Shown here in pieces: positions 1-8,801 of a DNA stretch of 39,771 nucleotides. The notes beneath the pieces are model-generated. The model did no database searches. It was not told the origin of the DNA and was given only the letters and a program-made list of their open reading frames with translations. The stretch's first letter is position 1. The number at the start of each line of letters is the position of its first letter. The translations under genes and the position numbers were made by a program. The DNA is from an uncultured Acidobacteriia bacterium. Lineage in GTDB: Bacteria > Acidobacteriota > Terriglobia > Bryobacterales > Bryobacteraceae. The stretch spans positions 1 to 39,771 of the forward strand of contig CAIVVT010000216.1 in NCBI GenBank assembly GCA_903909435.1, in the 5' to 3' direction.

Positions 1-68
1 CGTGGACACTCTTGTCCACGTCTGGAGGTGTGCCGACAGGAGTGTCGGCACTGCACGCTGAAGCGTGC
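1..68. repeat. Three consecutive short hairpins
   Basis: Three perfect stem-loops follow one another. The first is 1-20, with an 8-bp stem and CTCT loop. The second is 31-50, with an 8-bp stem and GGAG loop. The third is 53-68, with a 6-bp stem and TGAA loop. None is followed by a T tract, so they do not look like a simple intrinsic terminator. The compact, regular array resembles REP/BIME-like dispersed elements. That identity is an inference, because copy number cannot be seen from one window. Confidence 0.6.
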
Positions 69-180
69 GCCACAGGTCTGCTTGAATGGGCTCGGGGCTA
101 GAGGACGATGTAGCCCTGTGTATCGGACGCGCCCCGAAAGCGAGTGCCCGACTCCCCGTCCGGCGTACACTGTGTGGAAG

Positions 181-831
181 ATGGCAACCCAGTCGAAACC
201 CCGGCACCACGCGGCGCCCATGGAGCCTCGTTGGCCCGTCGTTCTGGCGCTGATGGCGGTGTGCGGACTTTATCTTGCACTTCCGGAACCGCTCACGCTG
301 GGACCCAATTGGCTCTTGTTGATCCCCGTAGGCTTGCTGCTGCTACCGGCAATCGTGACGCACCGGATGGGCATGGACAGCGTGAACCGGGTGCTGGGCC
401 TGTCGCTATCGGCGCTGGTCACCGCCGCACTCGCGTGGTCGATGGGCGCTCTGATCGTGAGCCTGCCGCAACATCACCAATCCGCCACAGAGTTGCTGCG
501 CTCGGCCGGTGCGCTTTGGATCAGCAACATCCTGGTGTTTGCCACATGGTACTGGAAACTCGATGCGGGCGGCCCGCACGCGCGCGACAAACGCGGCGTT
601 CACACCGAAGGCGCGTTCCTGTTTCCGCAGATGAATCTGCAGAACGCGGTGAAGCCATGGAAACCCGGGTTTGTCGATTACCTATTCCTGGCATTCAACA
701 CGAGCACGGCCTTTTCCCCGGCCGACGTTGCACCCCTGTCGCACTGGGCGAAACTGCTGATGATCTCGCAAAGCATGTTATCGCTGGGCGCAATCGTGAT
801 CCTCGCCGGGCGTGCGGTGAACATGCTCTGA
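181..831 (+). CDS. DUF1345-like integral membrane protein
   Basis: A 216-residue hydrophobic protein with about five membrane segments. The C-terminal part (FVDYLFLAFNTSTAFSPADV, then a segment ending in RAVNML) resembles the conserved end of DUF1345 membrane proteins, whose function is not known. I chose ATG 181. The frame is open back to a GTG at 28, but that upstream part runs through the hairpin repeats, is rich in Cys and Arg, and looks non-coding. No good Shine-Dalgarno is visible at 181 (a GGAAG touches the ATG), so the start is uncertain. The gene stands alone. The next gene is convergent, 155 bp away. Confidence 0.6.
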   Translation: MATQSKPRHHAAPMEPRWPVVLALMAVCGLYLALPEPLTLGPNWLLLIPVGLLLLPAIVTHRMGMDSVNRVLGLSLSALVTAALAWSMGALIVSLPQHHQSATELLRSAGALWISNILVFATWYWKLDAGGPHARDKRGVHTEGAFLFPQMNLQNAVKPWKPGFVDYLFLAFNTSTAFSPADVAPLSHWAKLLMISQSMLSLGAIVILAGRAVNML

Positions 832-986
832 TGGCCGCAGATTGAAACCGGAAGCAGCCGAACAGCGCGCGGTTCACGTCCTTGCTTCGGAGTACGGGCA
901 CCCCTCGTCAGCACAGATCCGCAAAAGATAGAGAGCGGTCCAGTCCCCGCACCAGCACCGCTCCCGCTCGCGACTTCGTTACGGCC

Positions 987-3008
987 TCACCTGGCCGGGG
1001 TGATCCGGATCGCCTGCCCGCCGCCTGAGGCCAGAATTGCCTTCAGCGTCGTGGACTTGTTGACTGCCTTCGTCTCAATCATGGTCTTCGTCGGGTGAAC
1101 GCCGGCATCGGGCGCGTCGGAATACGTCTCCGCCTTGAACTCGCCCGCGCCCAGGAATTCGAGCGGAATCTCCAGCGCCGCACCATTCCAGTTGGCGATG
1201 CTGCCCACGTACCAGTCCTTGCCGTGGCGGCGGGCGATGGTGATGTACTCACCGACTTTGGCATTCAGCACGCGCGTCTCGTCCCAGGAGGCAGGCACTG
1301 CACTCAGGAAGGGCATCTCAGGCTGGCCATCATAGGCGCCGGGATAGTCGGAGACCATCATGAACGGGCTCTCGAAGACTACGAACAGCGCCGTCTGATG
1401 GGCGCGCGTGCCCATCACCATCGGCTTCAGATTGCGCGGCTCAAATCCCTCGCGGGTTGCATTGCGGAAGCCGCCCGGCGTGTAGTCCATAGGGCCGGCC
1501 AGCATGCGCGTGAAGGCCAGCATGACGTTGTGGTCGGGCGTCACGCGAGCGCTCCACTTGTTGTACTCCAAGCCCAATACGCCTTCGCGGGTGATCACGT
1601 TGGGCCAGGTGCGACCGATGCCGTCGGGCTTGTAGGCGCCGTGGAAGTCGATCATCAGGTGGTGCGCCGCGGCGTTCTTCGCCACGCGCCGGAAGAAGTT
1701 CACCATCCACTGATCGTCGCGATCCATGAAGTCGATCTTCACTCCCGCGATGCCCCATTTTTCGAACAGCGGAAAGGCTTGGTCCATCTGCCGGTCGATG
1801 TCGGTCCAGTGCGACCAGAGCCAGACCTTCACGTTTTTCGATTTGCCGTAGGCTACGATTTCCGGCATATTGACGCCGGGCTGTGTTTCCGTAATGTCCG
1901 CGCCGGAGTCGTTCGGGCCGGTGCCGTGCGCGGCCCAACCCGCATCGAACATGAAGTACTCGAAGCCCGCCTTCGCCGAGAAGTCGATGTAGTGTTTCGC
2001 GGTTTCGGTATTCGAACCGATCTTGAAGTTCACGCCGTCGGCCGCGGGGCCGGACCACCAGTCCCACGAGGCCTTGCCGGGCTTGATCCACGAGGTGTCG
2101 GCGATGGCGGAGGGCGGATTCAAGTTGCCCACGATCTGCGACTCGATCAGGCGGCCCACCTCCGGCGCAATCATCAGGACGCGCCAGGGCGTGGTCACCG
2201 GCGTCGCACTGGAGACGGAGAGGCCCGGTTCATCGATACGCGGGGAGAGACGCGCCTCCAAGCTTCTCGCATTCGAGCCGGAGTGCATCAGATACATGCC
2301 CGGATAGTTGTCGATATTCGCTTCCGTGATGGCGATGAAGACCACCCCCGGGATCTCGGTCAGCAAGGGCAGACCGATCACCGATTCGGGTTGGATGCCG
2401 CTCAGCGGGACCGTGCGGTAATTATCTTCCCAGGAAGAGCGGAAATTACGCAAAACCAGCGGGTAAGTGGTCGCGTCCGCAGCGAGCACGAACTCGGTCT
2501 TTTCGTTCACGATCCGCGCTTCCGTCACGGCGGGCTGATTCGGGAGGATGTAGCGGAAGGCCACGCCGTCGTTGTACGCACGCGCTTCGATGGTGAGCTT
2601 GCGACCAGGCGCCTTGGCCTCCTTCAAGTCGAAGAAGAGCACGTTGCATTGGTTGCGCACCGGGTTCGACTTGCCTGCGGGGATATTGTAGGTTTCGTCG
2701 ATGCGCGAGTTCGTGGCGGCGACCACCTGCAGATGGCTGCCGATTGCCGGTTGGTTCTGCAATTCGAACCCAAGCTTCGAGCGCTCGATGATGGTCTTGC
2801 CGCGATAGGTAACTTCGTAACCGAGTTCACCGCCGCCCGCGCCATCCGGGCCGGGGACCAGCATGAACAATGCCCGGATCAGTCCATCCGGCGAACTCAC
2901 GGCGCCCTTGCCCACTTGCGCAGCTGGGTTTGCCGAGGCCGCCAACAGGCTGCAAAGCGCCAGTGGAACGGCAACCGCCGAATGGCAGGCGAGTCTCCAC
3001 AATCTCAT
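987..3008 (-). CDS. Glycoside hydrolase family 97 (probable alpha-galactosidase type)
   Basis: A secreted 673-residue protein of normal GH97 length. It has an N-terminal signal peptide (Met, Arg-rich n-region, hydrophobic core to about residue 27), a beta-sandwich GH97_N domain, a (beta/alpha)8 catalytic domain (about residues 295-575) and a C-terminal beta domain. GH97 enzymes cleave alpha-glucosides (inverting, SusB-like) or alpha-galactosides (retaining). Here GVKIDFMDRDDQ supplies Asp426, and LGLEYNKW supplies Glu481. The 55-residue spacing matches the nucleophile and acid/base pair I remember for the retaining alpha-galactosidase BtGal97a, so that branch is preferred by inference. The ATG at 3008 has GGAG 9 nt upstream and starts right at the signal peptide. 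An in-frame start 11 codons earlier is less likely. It is divergent from the GH92 gene. Confidence 0.9.
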   Translation of the reverse strand: MRLWRLACHSAVAVPLALCSLLAASANPAAQVGKGAVSSPDGLIRALFMLVPGPDGAGGGELGYEVTYRGKTIIERSKLGFELQNQPAIGSHLQVVAATNSRIDETYNIPAGKSNPVRNQCNVLFFDLKEAKAPGRKLTIEARAYNDGVAFRYILPNQPAVTEARIVNEKTEFVLAADATTYPLVLRNFRSSWEDNYRTVPLSGIQPESVIGLPLLTEIPGVVFIAITEANIDNYPGMYLMHSGSNARSLEARLSPRIDEPGLSVSSATPVTTPWRVLMIAPEVGRLIESQIVGNLNPPSAIADTSWIKPGKASWDWWSGPAADGVNFKIGSNTETAKHYIDFSAKAGFEYFMFDAGWAAHGTGPNDSGADITETQPGVNMPEIVAYGKSKNVKVWLWSHWTDIDRQMDQAFPLFEKWGIAGVKIDFMDRDDQWMVNFFRRVAKNAAAHHLMIDFHGAYKPDGIGRTWPNVITREGVLGLEYNKWSARVTPDHNVMLAFTRMLAGPMDYTPGGFRNATREGFEPRNLKPMVMGTRAHQTALFVVFESPFMMVSDYPGAYDGQPEMPFLSAVPASWDETRVLNAKVGEYITIARRHGKDWYVGSIANWNGAALEIPLEFLGAGEFKAETYSDAPDAGVHPTKTMIETKAVNKSTTLKAILASGGGQAIRITPAR

Positions 3009-3046
3009 GGGTATGTACTCCTTCGGGTTCTGTTCTATCACGTTCC

Positions 3047-3146
3047 GGTGGGACAGACGACAGTGGGACAGACGATCGCTTGCGCCGTCTGTCAGCCAGA
3101 TCTTCCAAACACCGACAGACCACGCCGGGCGATGGTCTGTCCCACC
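3047..3146. repeat. Inverted/direct repeat cluster with GACAGAC core
   Basis: The spacer between the divergent GH97 and GH92 genes holds five copies of the core GACAGAC. Three are forward (3052, 3067, 3114) and two are inverted (ending 3093, 3141). A 13-bp direct repeat lies at 3048-3060 and 3063-3075. One stem pairs 3067-3074 with 3086-3093, another pairs 3114-3122 with 3133-3141, and 12-bp outer arms pair 3047-3058 with 3135-3146. It lies in the 5' region of both genes, so it could act as an operator or an RNA structure. Its look is also that of a dispersed intergenic repeat. Confidence 0.7.
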
Positions 3147-3259
3147 CGCGCCTCACACTCCAGGGTTTCAGACCCGGCACTCGCATTGCAATTCGAGATA
3201 GGCTCGTTAATTGGAATGACCTGCGGCCCCGTGACGGCGCAGCAAGCAAGGAAACCACG

Positions 3260-5563
3260 ATGAGAGTTTTTGCACTGACCAGTACGCTGATGGTGGTCGC
3301 GCTGAGTGCGGGAGCGGCCGCCCCTCCTTCCACGGCAACGGAAGACCTGACGAAGTCTGTAAACGTGTTCATCGGCACCGGCGGCCACGGCCACACCTAT
3401 CCCGGCGCCACGGTGCCGTTCGGCATGGTCCAACTCAGCCCCGACACCAAGACCAGCGGCTGGGACTGGTGTTCGGGCTACCATTACTCCGACTCGTCGA
3501 TCATGGGTTTCAGCCACAACCATCTCAGCGGCACCGGCGTGTCCGACATGCTCGACGTGATGGTGATGCCCGGGACCGGCACGGCGTTCACCGAAGCGGG
3601 CGACGCCGGCAAGCCTGGCACGGGGTATCGCTCGCGCTTCTCGCACGAGAGGGAAAGCGCGCAGCCGGGCTACTACTCGGTGGTACTCGACGACTACAAG
3701 ATCAAAGCCGAACTGACCGCCACCGAGCGGGCGGGCCTGCACAAATACACCTTCCCGCAGAGCGACAGCAGCCACTTCATCATCGATATGACACACGCCG
3801 TCCTGGGCGAAACGGCGGGCTCGCTGCCGCACGTGGTTTCGTCGGAATTGAAGCTCGAAAACGACCACACGCTTTCCGGCGCACGGCGCATGGACGATTG
3901 GGCCAAGGGCCGCCACATCTACTTCGTGCTGCAGTTCTCGAAGCCGTTCGCCTCGGCGGAACTCGTGTCCGACGGCAAGGTGCTCGCCGCTGGCGTCCAC
4001 GAAGCCAGCGGCACGTCGTTGAAGTGTCTCGTCCATTACAAGACCACCGCCGGAGAAGCGATCCTGGTGCGCGTTGGTCTTTCCGGGGTCAGCGTCGAGG
4101 GCGCGCGCAGGAATCTGATTAAGGAGATCCCCGACTGGGACTTCGCGCGTGTCCGCCGGGCCGCGCACGACGCCTGGCAGCATGAGTTCGCCAAAGTGCG
4201 GGTGGAGACGGCGAACGTCAAGCACAAGACGATTTTCTACACCAGCCTCTACCACACGATGGTGGCCCCGACTTTGTTCGACGACGTTGACGGGCAATAT
4301 CGCGGCATGGATCTGCAGGTTCACCAGATGCCGAAGGGCGAGCACAACTACAGCACGTTTTCGCTGTGGGACACCTACCGGGCGCTGCATCCGCTGTACA
4401 CGATCATGCAGCCTGAGCGCGTGCCGGCGTTGGTTAATTGTCTGGTCCGCATGGCTGCGGAGAGTCCGGCGGGCATGCCCGTATGGCCGCTGCAAGGGTC
4501 GGAAACGGGCTGCATGACGGGTTACCACTCGGTTGCCGTGATTGCCGAGGCGGCGGTAAAGGGGTTCAAAGGCATCGACTACGAGAAGGTCTATCCGTAC
4601 ATCCTGAAGCGTGCGCTGGAGGACGATTACCGGGGGCTGGGCTACTATCGCAAACTGAATTACATCCCGAGCGATAAAGAGGAAGAGTCGGCGACGAAGA
4701 CGCTGGAATACGCCTACGACGATTGGGCCATCGCGCAACTGGCGCGCGTGCTGGGCAAGACCGGCGACTACGAAAAGTTCCTGGAACGCTCGAAGAACTA
4801 CCGCAACCTATGGGACCCATCGACGGGCTTCATCCGCCCGCGTCTTGAGAACGGCGATTGGGCCGCTCCGTTCGATCCAAAGCTGACCGGGACCACCAAG
4901 AAATGGCGCGACTACACCGAGGCCAATGCGTGGCAGGCGACATGGCTCGCCCAGCATGACCCGCAAGGCTATGCGAAGCTGCTGGGCGGGCGCGAGGCGA
5001 TGGTGAAGAAGCTCGACGAACTGTTCAACCAGAGTTCAGAAATCAATGGCGAAGTGCCCGTGGACATGACGGGCCTGATCGGCATGTACGCGCACGGCAA
5101 CGAGCCGAGCCACCACATCGCTTACCTCTACGACTATGCCGGCGCTCCCTGGAAGACGCAGGAGCGCGTGCTTTCCATCTTGCAGGAGCAGTATTCCGAC
5201 AATCCGGATGGCCTGGCGGGCAACGAGGATTGCGGCCAGATGTCGGCCTGGTACGTGATCAGCGCGCTGGGCTTCTACGCCGTCGATCCGGCTAGCGGCA
5301 ACTACGTTTTCGGTGCGCCGCTCTTCGACCGCGTGAGCCTGGACATGGGCGGCGGACACCGCCTGCAAGTGGAGGCAAAACGCAAAGCGCCCGCGGATAA
5401 ATACATCCAGTCCGTCACGCTCAACGGGAAGCCATACGACAAGCTGTGGTTCAACCACTCCGCGGTCGTGAAGGGCGGAACGCTGGTCTTCGAGATGGGT
5501 CCCGACCCCAATCTGAGTTTCGGGTCGGGCGCTGATGCCGTGCCGCCGTCCATGAGCAAGTAG
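3260..5563 (+). CDS. Glycoside hydrolase family 92, alpha-mannosidase
   Basis: A secreted 767-residue protein. GH92 enzymes are calcium-dependent, inverting exo-alpha-mannosidases (mostly alpha-1,2, also 1,3/1,4/1,6) that trim mannans and N-glycans. Visible family signatures are NVFIGTGGHGHTYPGA near residue 35 (N-terminal beta-sandwich), GFSHNHLSGTG near 83, ETGCMTGYH near 415, YTEANAW near 552 (likely general acid Glu554) and GNEDCGQMSAW near 654 (likely catalytic-base region). A signal peptide covers about residues 1-21. The frame is open further upstream, but that part crosses the repeat cluster. ATG 3260 is preceded by AAGGAAA and begins the signal peptide. With the divergent GH97 it suggests a secreted glycan-foraging pair. 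Confidence 0.93.
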   Translation: MRVFALTSTLMVVALSAGAAAPPSTATEDLTKSVNVFIGTGGHGHTYPGATVPFGMVQLSPDTKTSGWDWCSGYHYSDSSIMGFSHNHLSGTGVSDMLDVMVMPGTGTAFTEAGDAGKPGTGYRSRFSHERESAQPGYYSVVLDDYKIKAELTATERAGLHKYTFPQSDSSHFIIDMTHAVLGETAGSLPHVVSSELKLENDHTLSGARRMDDWAKGRHIYFVLQFSKPFASAELVSDGKVLAAGVHEASGTSLKCLVHYKTTAGEAILVRVGLSGVSVEGARRNLIKEIPDWDFARVRRAAHDAWQHEFAKVRVETANVKHKTIFYTSLYHTMVAPTLFDDVDGQYRGMDLQVHQMPKGEHNYSTFSLWDTYRALHPLYTIMQPERVPALVNCLVRMAAESPAGMPVWPLQGSETGCMTGYHSVAVIAEAAVKGFKGIDYEKVYPYILKRALEDDYRGLGYYRKLNYIPSDKEEESATKTLEYAYDDWAIAQLARVLGKTGDYEKFLERSKNYRNLWDPSTGFIRPRLENGDWAAPFDPKLTGTTKKWRDYTEANAWQATWLAQHDPQGYAKLLGGREAMVKKLDELFNQSSEINGEVPVDMTGLIGMYAHGNEPSHHIAYLYDYAGAPWKTQERVLSILQEQYSDNPDGLAGNEDCGQMSAWYVISALGFYAVDPASGNYVFGAPLFDRVSLDMGGGHRLQVEAKRKAPADKYIQSVTLNGKPYDKLWFNHSAVVKGGTLVFEMGPDPNLSFGSGADAVPPSMSK

Positions 5564-5576
5564 TGGCCCGCTGTGG

Positions 5577-5613
5577 ATGGGCGGCCCTGCAGCGCCCCCC
5601 CGCTCCCGCCCAT
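5577..5613. terminator. Hairpin between convergent genes
   Basis: ATGGGCGG (5577-5584) pairs with CCGCCCAT (5606-5613), giving an 8-bp stem with a 21-nt loop. It sits in the 56-bp gap between the convergent GH92 and TPR/FG-GAP genes. There is no T run on either side, so bidirectional termination is only a suggestion. Confidence 0.35.
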
Positions 5614-5619
5614 AAGCGA

Positions 5620-8583
5620 TCAGCGATTGGCGGCCAATGGCTGAAGGACCGGCCTGGCTGGCCTCGTGTTCCATTCGCGCTGATAGGCCCGGTGGGCCGC
5701 ATCGCCGGGATACTTCTCCGTCGCCTTATAGGGGTAACCGCTCATGCCGTGGAATGGCAGCGGTTCTACGGTCTGGGAGAAGGCCGTATTCGCATCCCGG
5801 TCCTTGGCCCAGCCGTCAACCTTGAGCAGGAAATCGCGCCGCCAGCCCTGCGGCAGCACGGGTAATGCGAGTGCATCGAACAGTAACCGGGCCTCGTCGC
5901 CTGAGCCCATCAGGACCATTTGGTCGTCCACGGCGTTGAGCAGCGGAAGCACCTCGCCGTAGCGGGTATAGAGGCCCGGCGTCGGATTCCACATAGACTC
6001 CGCGCGGGCGTGTTCGTAGAAGAAGCGCTCGGGCTGTTTCCGCTCGGGATGAATCGCGACGCGCGAGAAGCCGCGGAAATGCAGATCGGCCGAGGTCATC
6101 GGCACATCGGTCAAGCGTGTCTGCGGAGTCGCCGGATTCTCGCTCAGGAAGATCTCATCCCAGTACACGCAGAGGTTGGTGACGATGCGCACCTCGCGCG
6201 ATTTCGACAGGAACTTGCCCGAGAGATCGACGATGATCGACTTCGGCTTGCCGGCTGGCATGCCCATATCCTCGATCACGGTTTGCCAGCGGCCGTGCGC
6301 GTCTTTTACCTGCAACGATGGCGTCATCAAGCCCGTCCTGCTCTCCTGGGAAGCCTGAAGGAATGTGCTGCCGTCAGCCCAATCCACCCACCCGTTCAGC
6401 ACGAGAATCGCCTTGTTGCCGGGCGCGGCACTGCCGAAATCCAAGTCCAGGTGCCACGGTTCGGCCGTGCCCGCACGAGTTCGCTTGAAGCTGTCGGGAT
6501 AACGCTCGTCGCGGTGCATAACGAGGTCCAGGACGTCACGACCCTGTTGATCGTGCGCCGAGACCGGAGCGATGCGCTGCTCGACTCCGTAGAGCTTCAG
6601 ATCGGGGAACGGCGGCGCCTGAAACTTCTCGTTCGAATAAACGTCCACCGTCGCCGGATGGTCCACGGCGATCAGCTTCACCTGATCGAGGTAGCTCACC
6701 TCGGCTAATTCTTCCGTAATGCGCAGTTCGTAGTTGCCGCCCTCCCGGGCCAGCGCGCCGGAAGGAATCGAAATGTACTCGGTGTGATCCACGGGGAAAT
6801 ATGTACCATCGCCCGCAGCTGCGCCCAACGGCGCGACCCCGAGCACGTCGGTAATGAACTCGAATGCGGCGCCGTTCCAGGCCCAGATCATCGGGCAAGA
6901 GCCCGACAAACGCTGCGATTCCTCGTAGCGCGCCAGCCGGTTCGCCGCCTGATTCTTTTCGCTCTGAATCAGTCCGTTCGCCCAGGTGATGCGGACCATG
7001 TCGGCTTCCGGTTTGGTCTCCAGGTCGAAAACGAGCGGCACTCCCGTGTACATCTTCTTCTCGTAAATCAAACCGGCCTTGATCTCCACCTCGCTGGCCA
7101 ACGCCAGTTTGGAGTTCTTCACCCCGGCGAGCTGGACTCGCAAGTAGGAGCGCTTCGGAGTTTCGTTGTGGAAGAAATACGTGCCGCCGTCCTTCGCAAT
7201 TCCGAGCGCATCCACCCGCCCATCGCCATCGAAATCGGCTTCGGCGAAAACGGCCACGGGCATCCCCAGAGCCGGCGGCTTGAGGCCGCGCGGCGTACCG
7301 GGCGACGAGACGTACTTCCCGCCCAGCTGGTCGCGATAGATCAGCGTCTGGCCACCCTCATACTCGACGCGCAGATCGAGGCTCTTGGTGTCGGGAATCA
7401 TGCGAAACACTTCGGCCCGCAGGGCCCGCCCAGCAGCGAACGGGAAATCGGAAGTCCGGTCTTCCCACCCGGCGGGGCCATCGTTTCTGAACAGCTTCGA
7501 GGCGCTACCGAGGAGGAACAGGTCAGGATCGTTATCGCGGTCGTAGTCCAGCCAAATGGCATTGTCAAATTTGCCCGGGAAGGACTTCACTTTCGTGAAA
7601 GCGCCCCTTTTGTTCTGATACAAAGCCGCCTCAGCTTGAGACACCACGCATAGGTCAGGCAACCCGTCGTTGTCATAATCGGCAACCGCGACCGCAACGA
7701 CGCCGGTCAACGACTCCAGACCGGTGTTTTGCACTTCCTCAGTGCCCTGGCGCAAAATCGTGACACCCCGCTTCGACCAAACGACCGCGTCCGTGGATCC
7801 GTTTCCGGCGAAATCGATCAGCGCGATGCCTGCGCTAGCCGGGTCGGCCTTGAGATCGAGCTTCTTCGAAACGTACTTCTGCGGTGCGGGAGCCGGGCTG
7901 CGAGTGCCTTCCAGCGGGTCATAGATTTCGGCGTAATCGCACCACTCGGCGTCTTCGGTACTGATCGCGCCTTCCTGCGACTTTTTGGCGGCCAGGAACG
8001 CCTGCAACTCGCGCTTGGCGTCATCTTTGCGATCCGCCTGGCGGTGGAGATTGTAGAGCTGGAAATGCGGAGCGGCGAAGCCGGGCTTCAATTGCGCGGC
8101 GGCTTCAAACTCGTGGCGAGCCTCGTCAAGGCGGCCCGCCGATTTCAGGGCGACTCCCAGATTGTGGTGCGCCACGGGCTCCTGGGGAGCCAGTTTAACG
8201 AGCTGAGACAACTGCGCGATGGCCTTCTCCGACTCGCCTTCGCGGATGTACTCGATGCCGAGGTTGAACCAGGAGTGCGGCAACTGCGGCGAGGTCTTCT
8301 GGACTTTGGCCAACTCCGCCATGCCTTCCGGCACATGGCCGGCCTTGAGCAGCGTGATGCCGTAGTTCAGCCGGTCACGATCCGAACTGGGAGCCAGCGC
8401 CAGCGCTTTCTTGAACTCGTCGGGCGCCTGGGCCACGGAGATCGGGTTCTCGAACAGCGCTTTGCCGAGGTTGCGGTGCCGCTGAATCTCCTCATCCTTG
8501 GGAGTGCCCGGGTTGAACAACAGGAAAGCGGCGCCGAGGCCGACGAATACGGGTGAGACGGAAAGCAGCAAGCGTTGAGACAT
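5620..8583 (-). CDS. TPR and FG-GAP repeat protein (CRTAC1-like)
   Basis: A 987-residue exported protein of unknown function. An N-terminal hydrophobic segment (about residues 5-23) should act as signal anchor or signal peptide. TPR-like repeats occupy about residues 35-195, including the typical WFNLGIEY and HHNLGVAL helices. They are followed by a beta-propeller-like region with calcium-type DxDxDG motifs: DYDNDGLPD at 302, DYDRDNDPD at 346 and DFDGDGRVD further on. The C-terminal half (about 560-987) has no signature I recognise. TPR plus FG-GAP/ASPIC-UnbV proteins are abundant in acidobacteria and planctomycetes, and roles in outer-surface binding or periplasmic assembly are guesses. It lies 218 bp downstream of the injection-system operon on the same strand and is probably separate from it. 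Confidence 0.8.
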   Translation of the reverse strand: MSQRLLLSVSPVFVGLGAAFLLFNPGTPKDEEIQRHRNLGKALFENPISVAQAPDEFKKALALAPSSDRDRLNYGITLLKAGHVPEGMAELAKVQKTSPQLPHSWFNLGIEYIREGESEKAIAQLSQLVKLAPQEPVAHHNLGVALKSAGRLDEARHEFEAAAQLKPGFAAPHFQLYNLHRQADRKDDAKRELQAFLAAKKSQEGAISTEDAEWCDYAEIYDPLEGTRSPAPAPQKYVSKKLDLKADPASAGIALIDFAGNGSTDAVVWSKRGVTILRQGTEEVQNTGLESLTGVVAVAVADYDNDGLPDLCVVSQAEAALYQNKRGAFTKVKSFPGKFDNAIWLDYDRDNDPDLFLLGSASKLFRNDGPAGWEDRTSDFPFAAGRALRAEVFRMIPDTKSLDLRVEYEGGQTLIYRDQLGGKYVSSPGTPRGLKPPALGMPVAVFAEADFDGDGRVDALGIAKDGGTYFFHNETPKRSYLRVQLAGVKNSKLALASEVEIKAGLIYEKKMYTGVPLVFDLETKPEADMVRITWANGLIQSEKNQAANRLARYEESQRLSGSCPMIWAWNGAAFEFITDVLGVAPLGAAAGDGTYFPVDHTEYISIPSGALAREGGNYELRITEELAEVSYLDQVKLIAVDHPATVDVYSNEKFQAPPFPDLKLYGVEQRIAPVSAHDQQGRDVLDLVMHRDERYPDSFKRTRAGTAEPWHLDLDFGSAAPGNKAILVLNGWVDWADGSTFLQASQESRTGLMTPSLQVKDAHGRWQTVIEDMGMPAGKPKSIIVDLSGKFLSKSREVRIVTNLCVYWDEIFLSENPATPQTRLTDVPMTSADLHFRGFSRVAIHPERKQPERFFYEHARAESMWNPTPGLYTRYGEVLPLLNAVDDQMVLMGSGDEARLLFDALALPVLPQGWRRDFLLKVDGWAKDRDANTAFSQTVEPLPFHGMSGYPYKATEKYPGDAAHRAYQREWNTRPARPVLQPLAANR

Positions 8584-8801
8584 GTTGAAAGGAGTGCGGC
8601 CAGACCAGATCTATACGCAAATATATCACGCAGTTACATTGATTCCGACGGCCCGTGTTCAGATCCAGAAAGGCGTGCGGCACCGTCACAGGGAACCGTT
8701 CAAAGGGTCGAGCTCTCAAGCCGCTATGCGATTCCGAGCGAGGTGTGCAGTGCGATGGTCAGGGTGAACTGCTCGGTACCGGACCGATTACGAGCCTGGC
8801 C

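Noticed and set aside
3047..3146. CRISPR or IS terminal repeats
   Set aside because: The repeats are short, nested and palindromic, with no spacers of constant length and no transposase between the arms.
1095..3263. 722-codon open frame on the plus strand
   Set aside because: It is antisense to the GH97 gene, and its Arg/His/Val-rich translation has no domain. Long antisense frames are expected in G+C-rich genes.
3092..4738. 548-codon open frame on the minus strand
   Set aside because: It lies opposite the well-supported GH92 gene, is His/Arg/Val-rich and shows no family signature.
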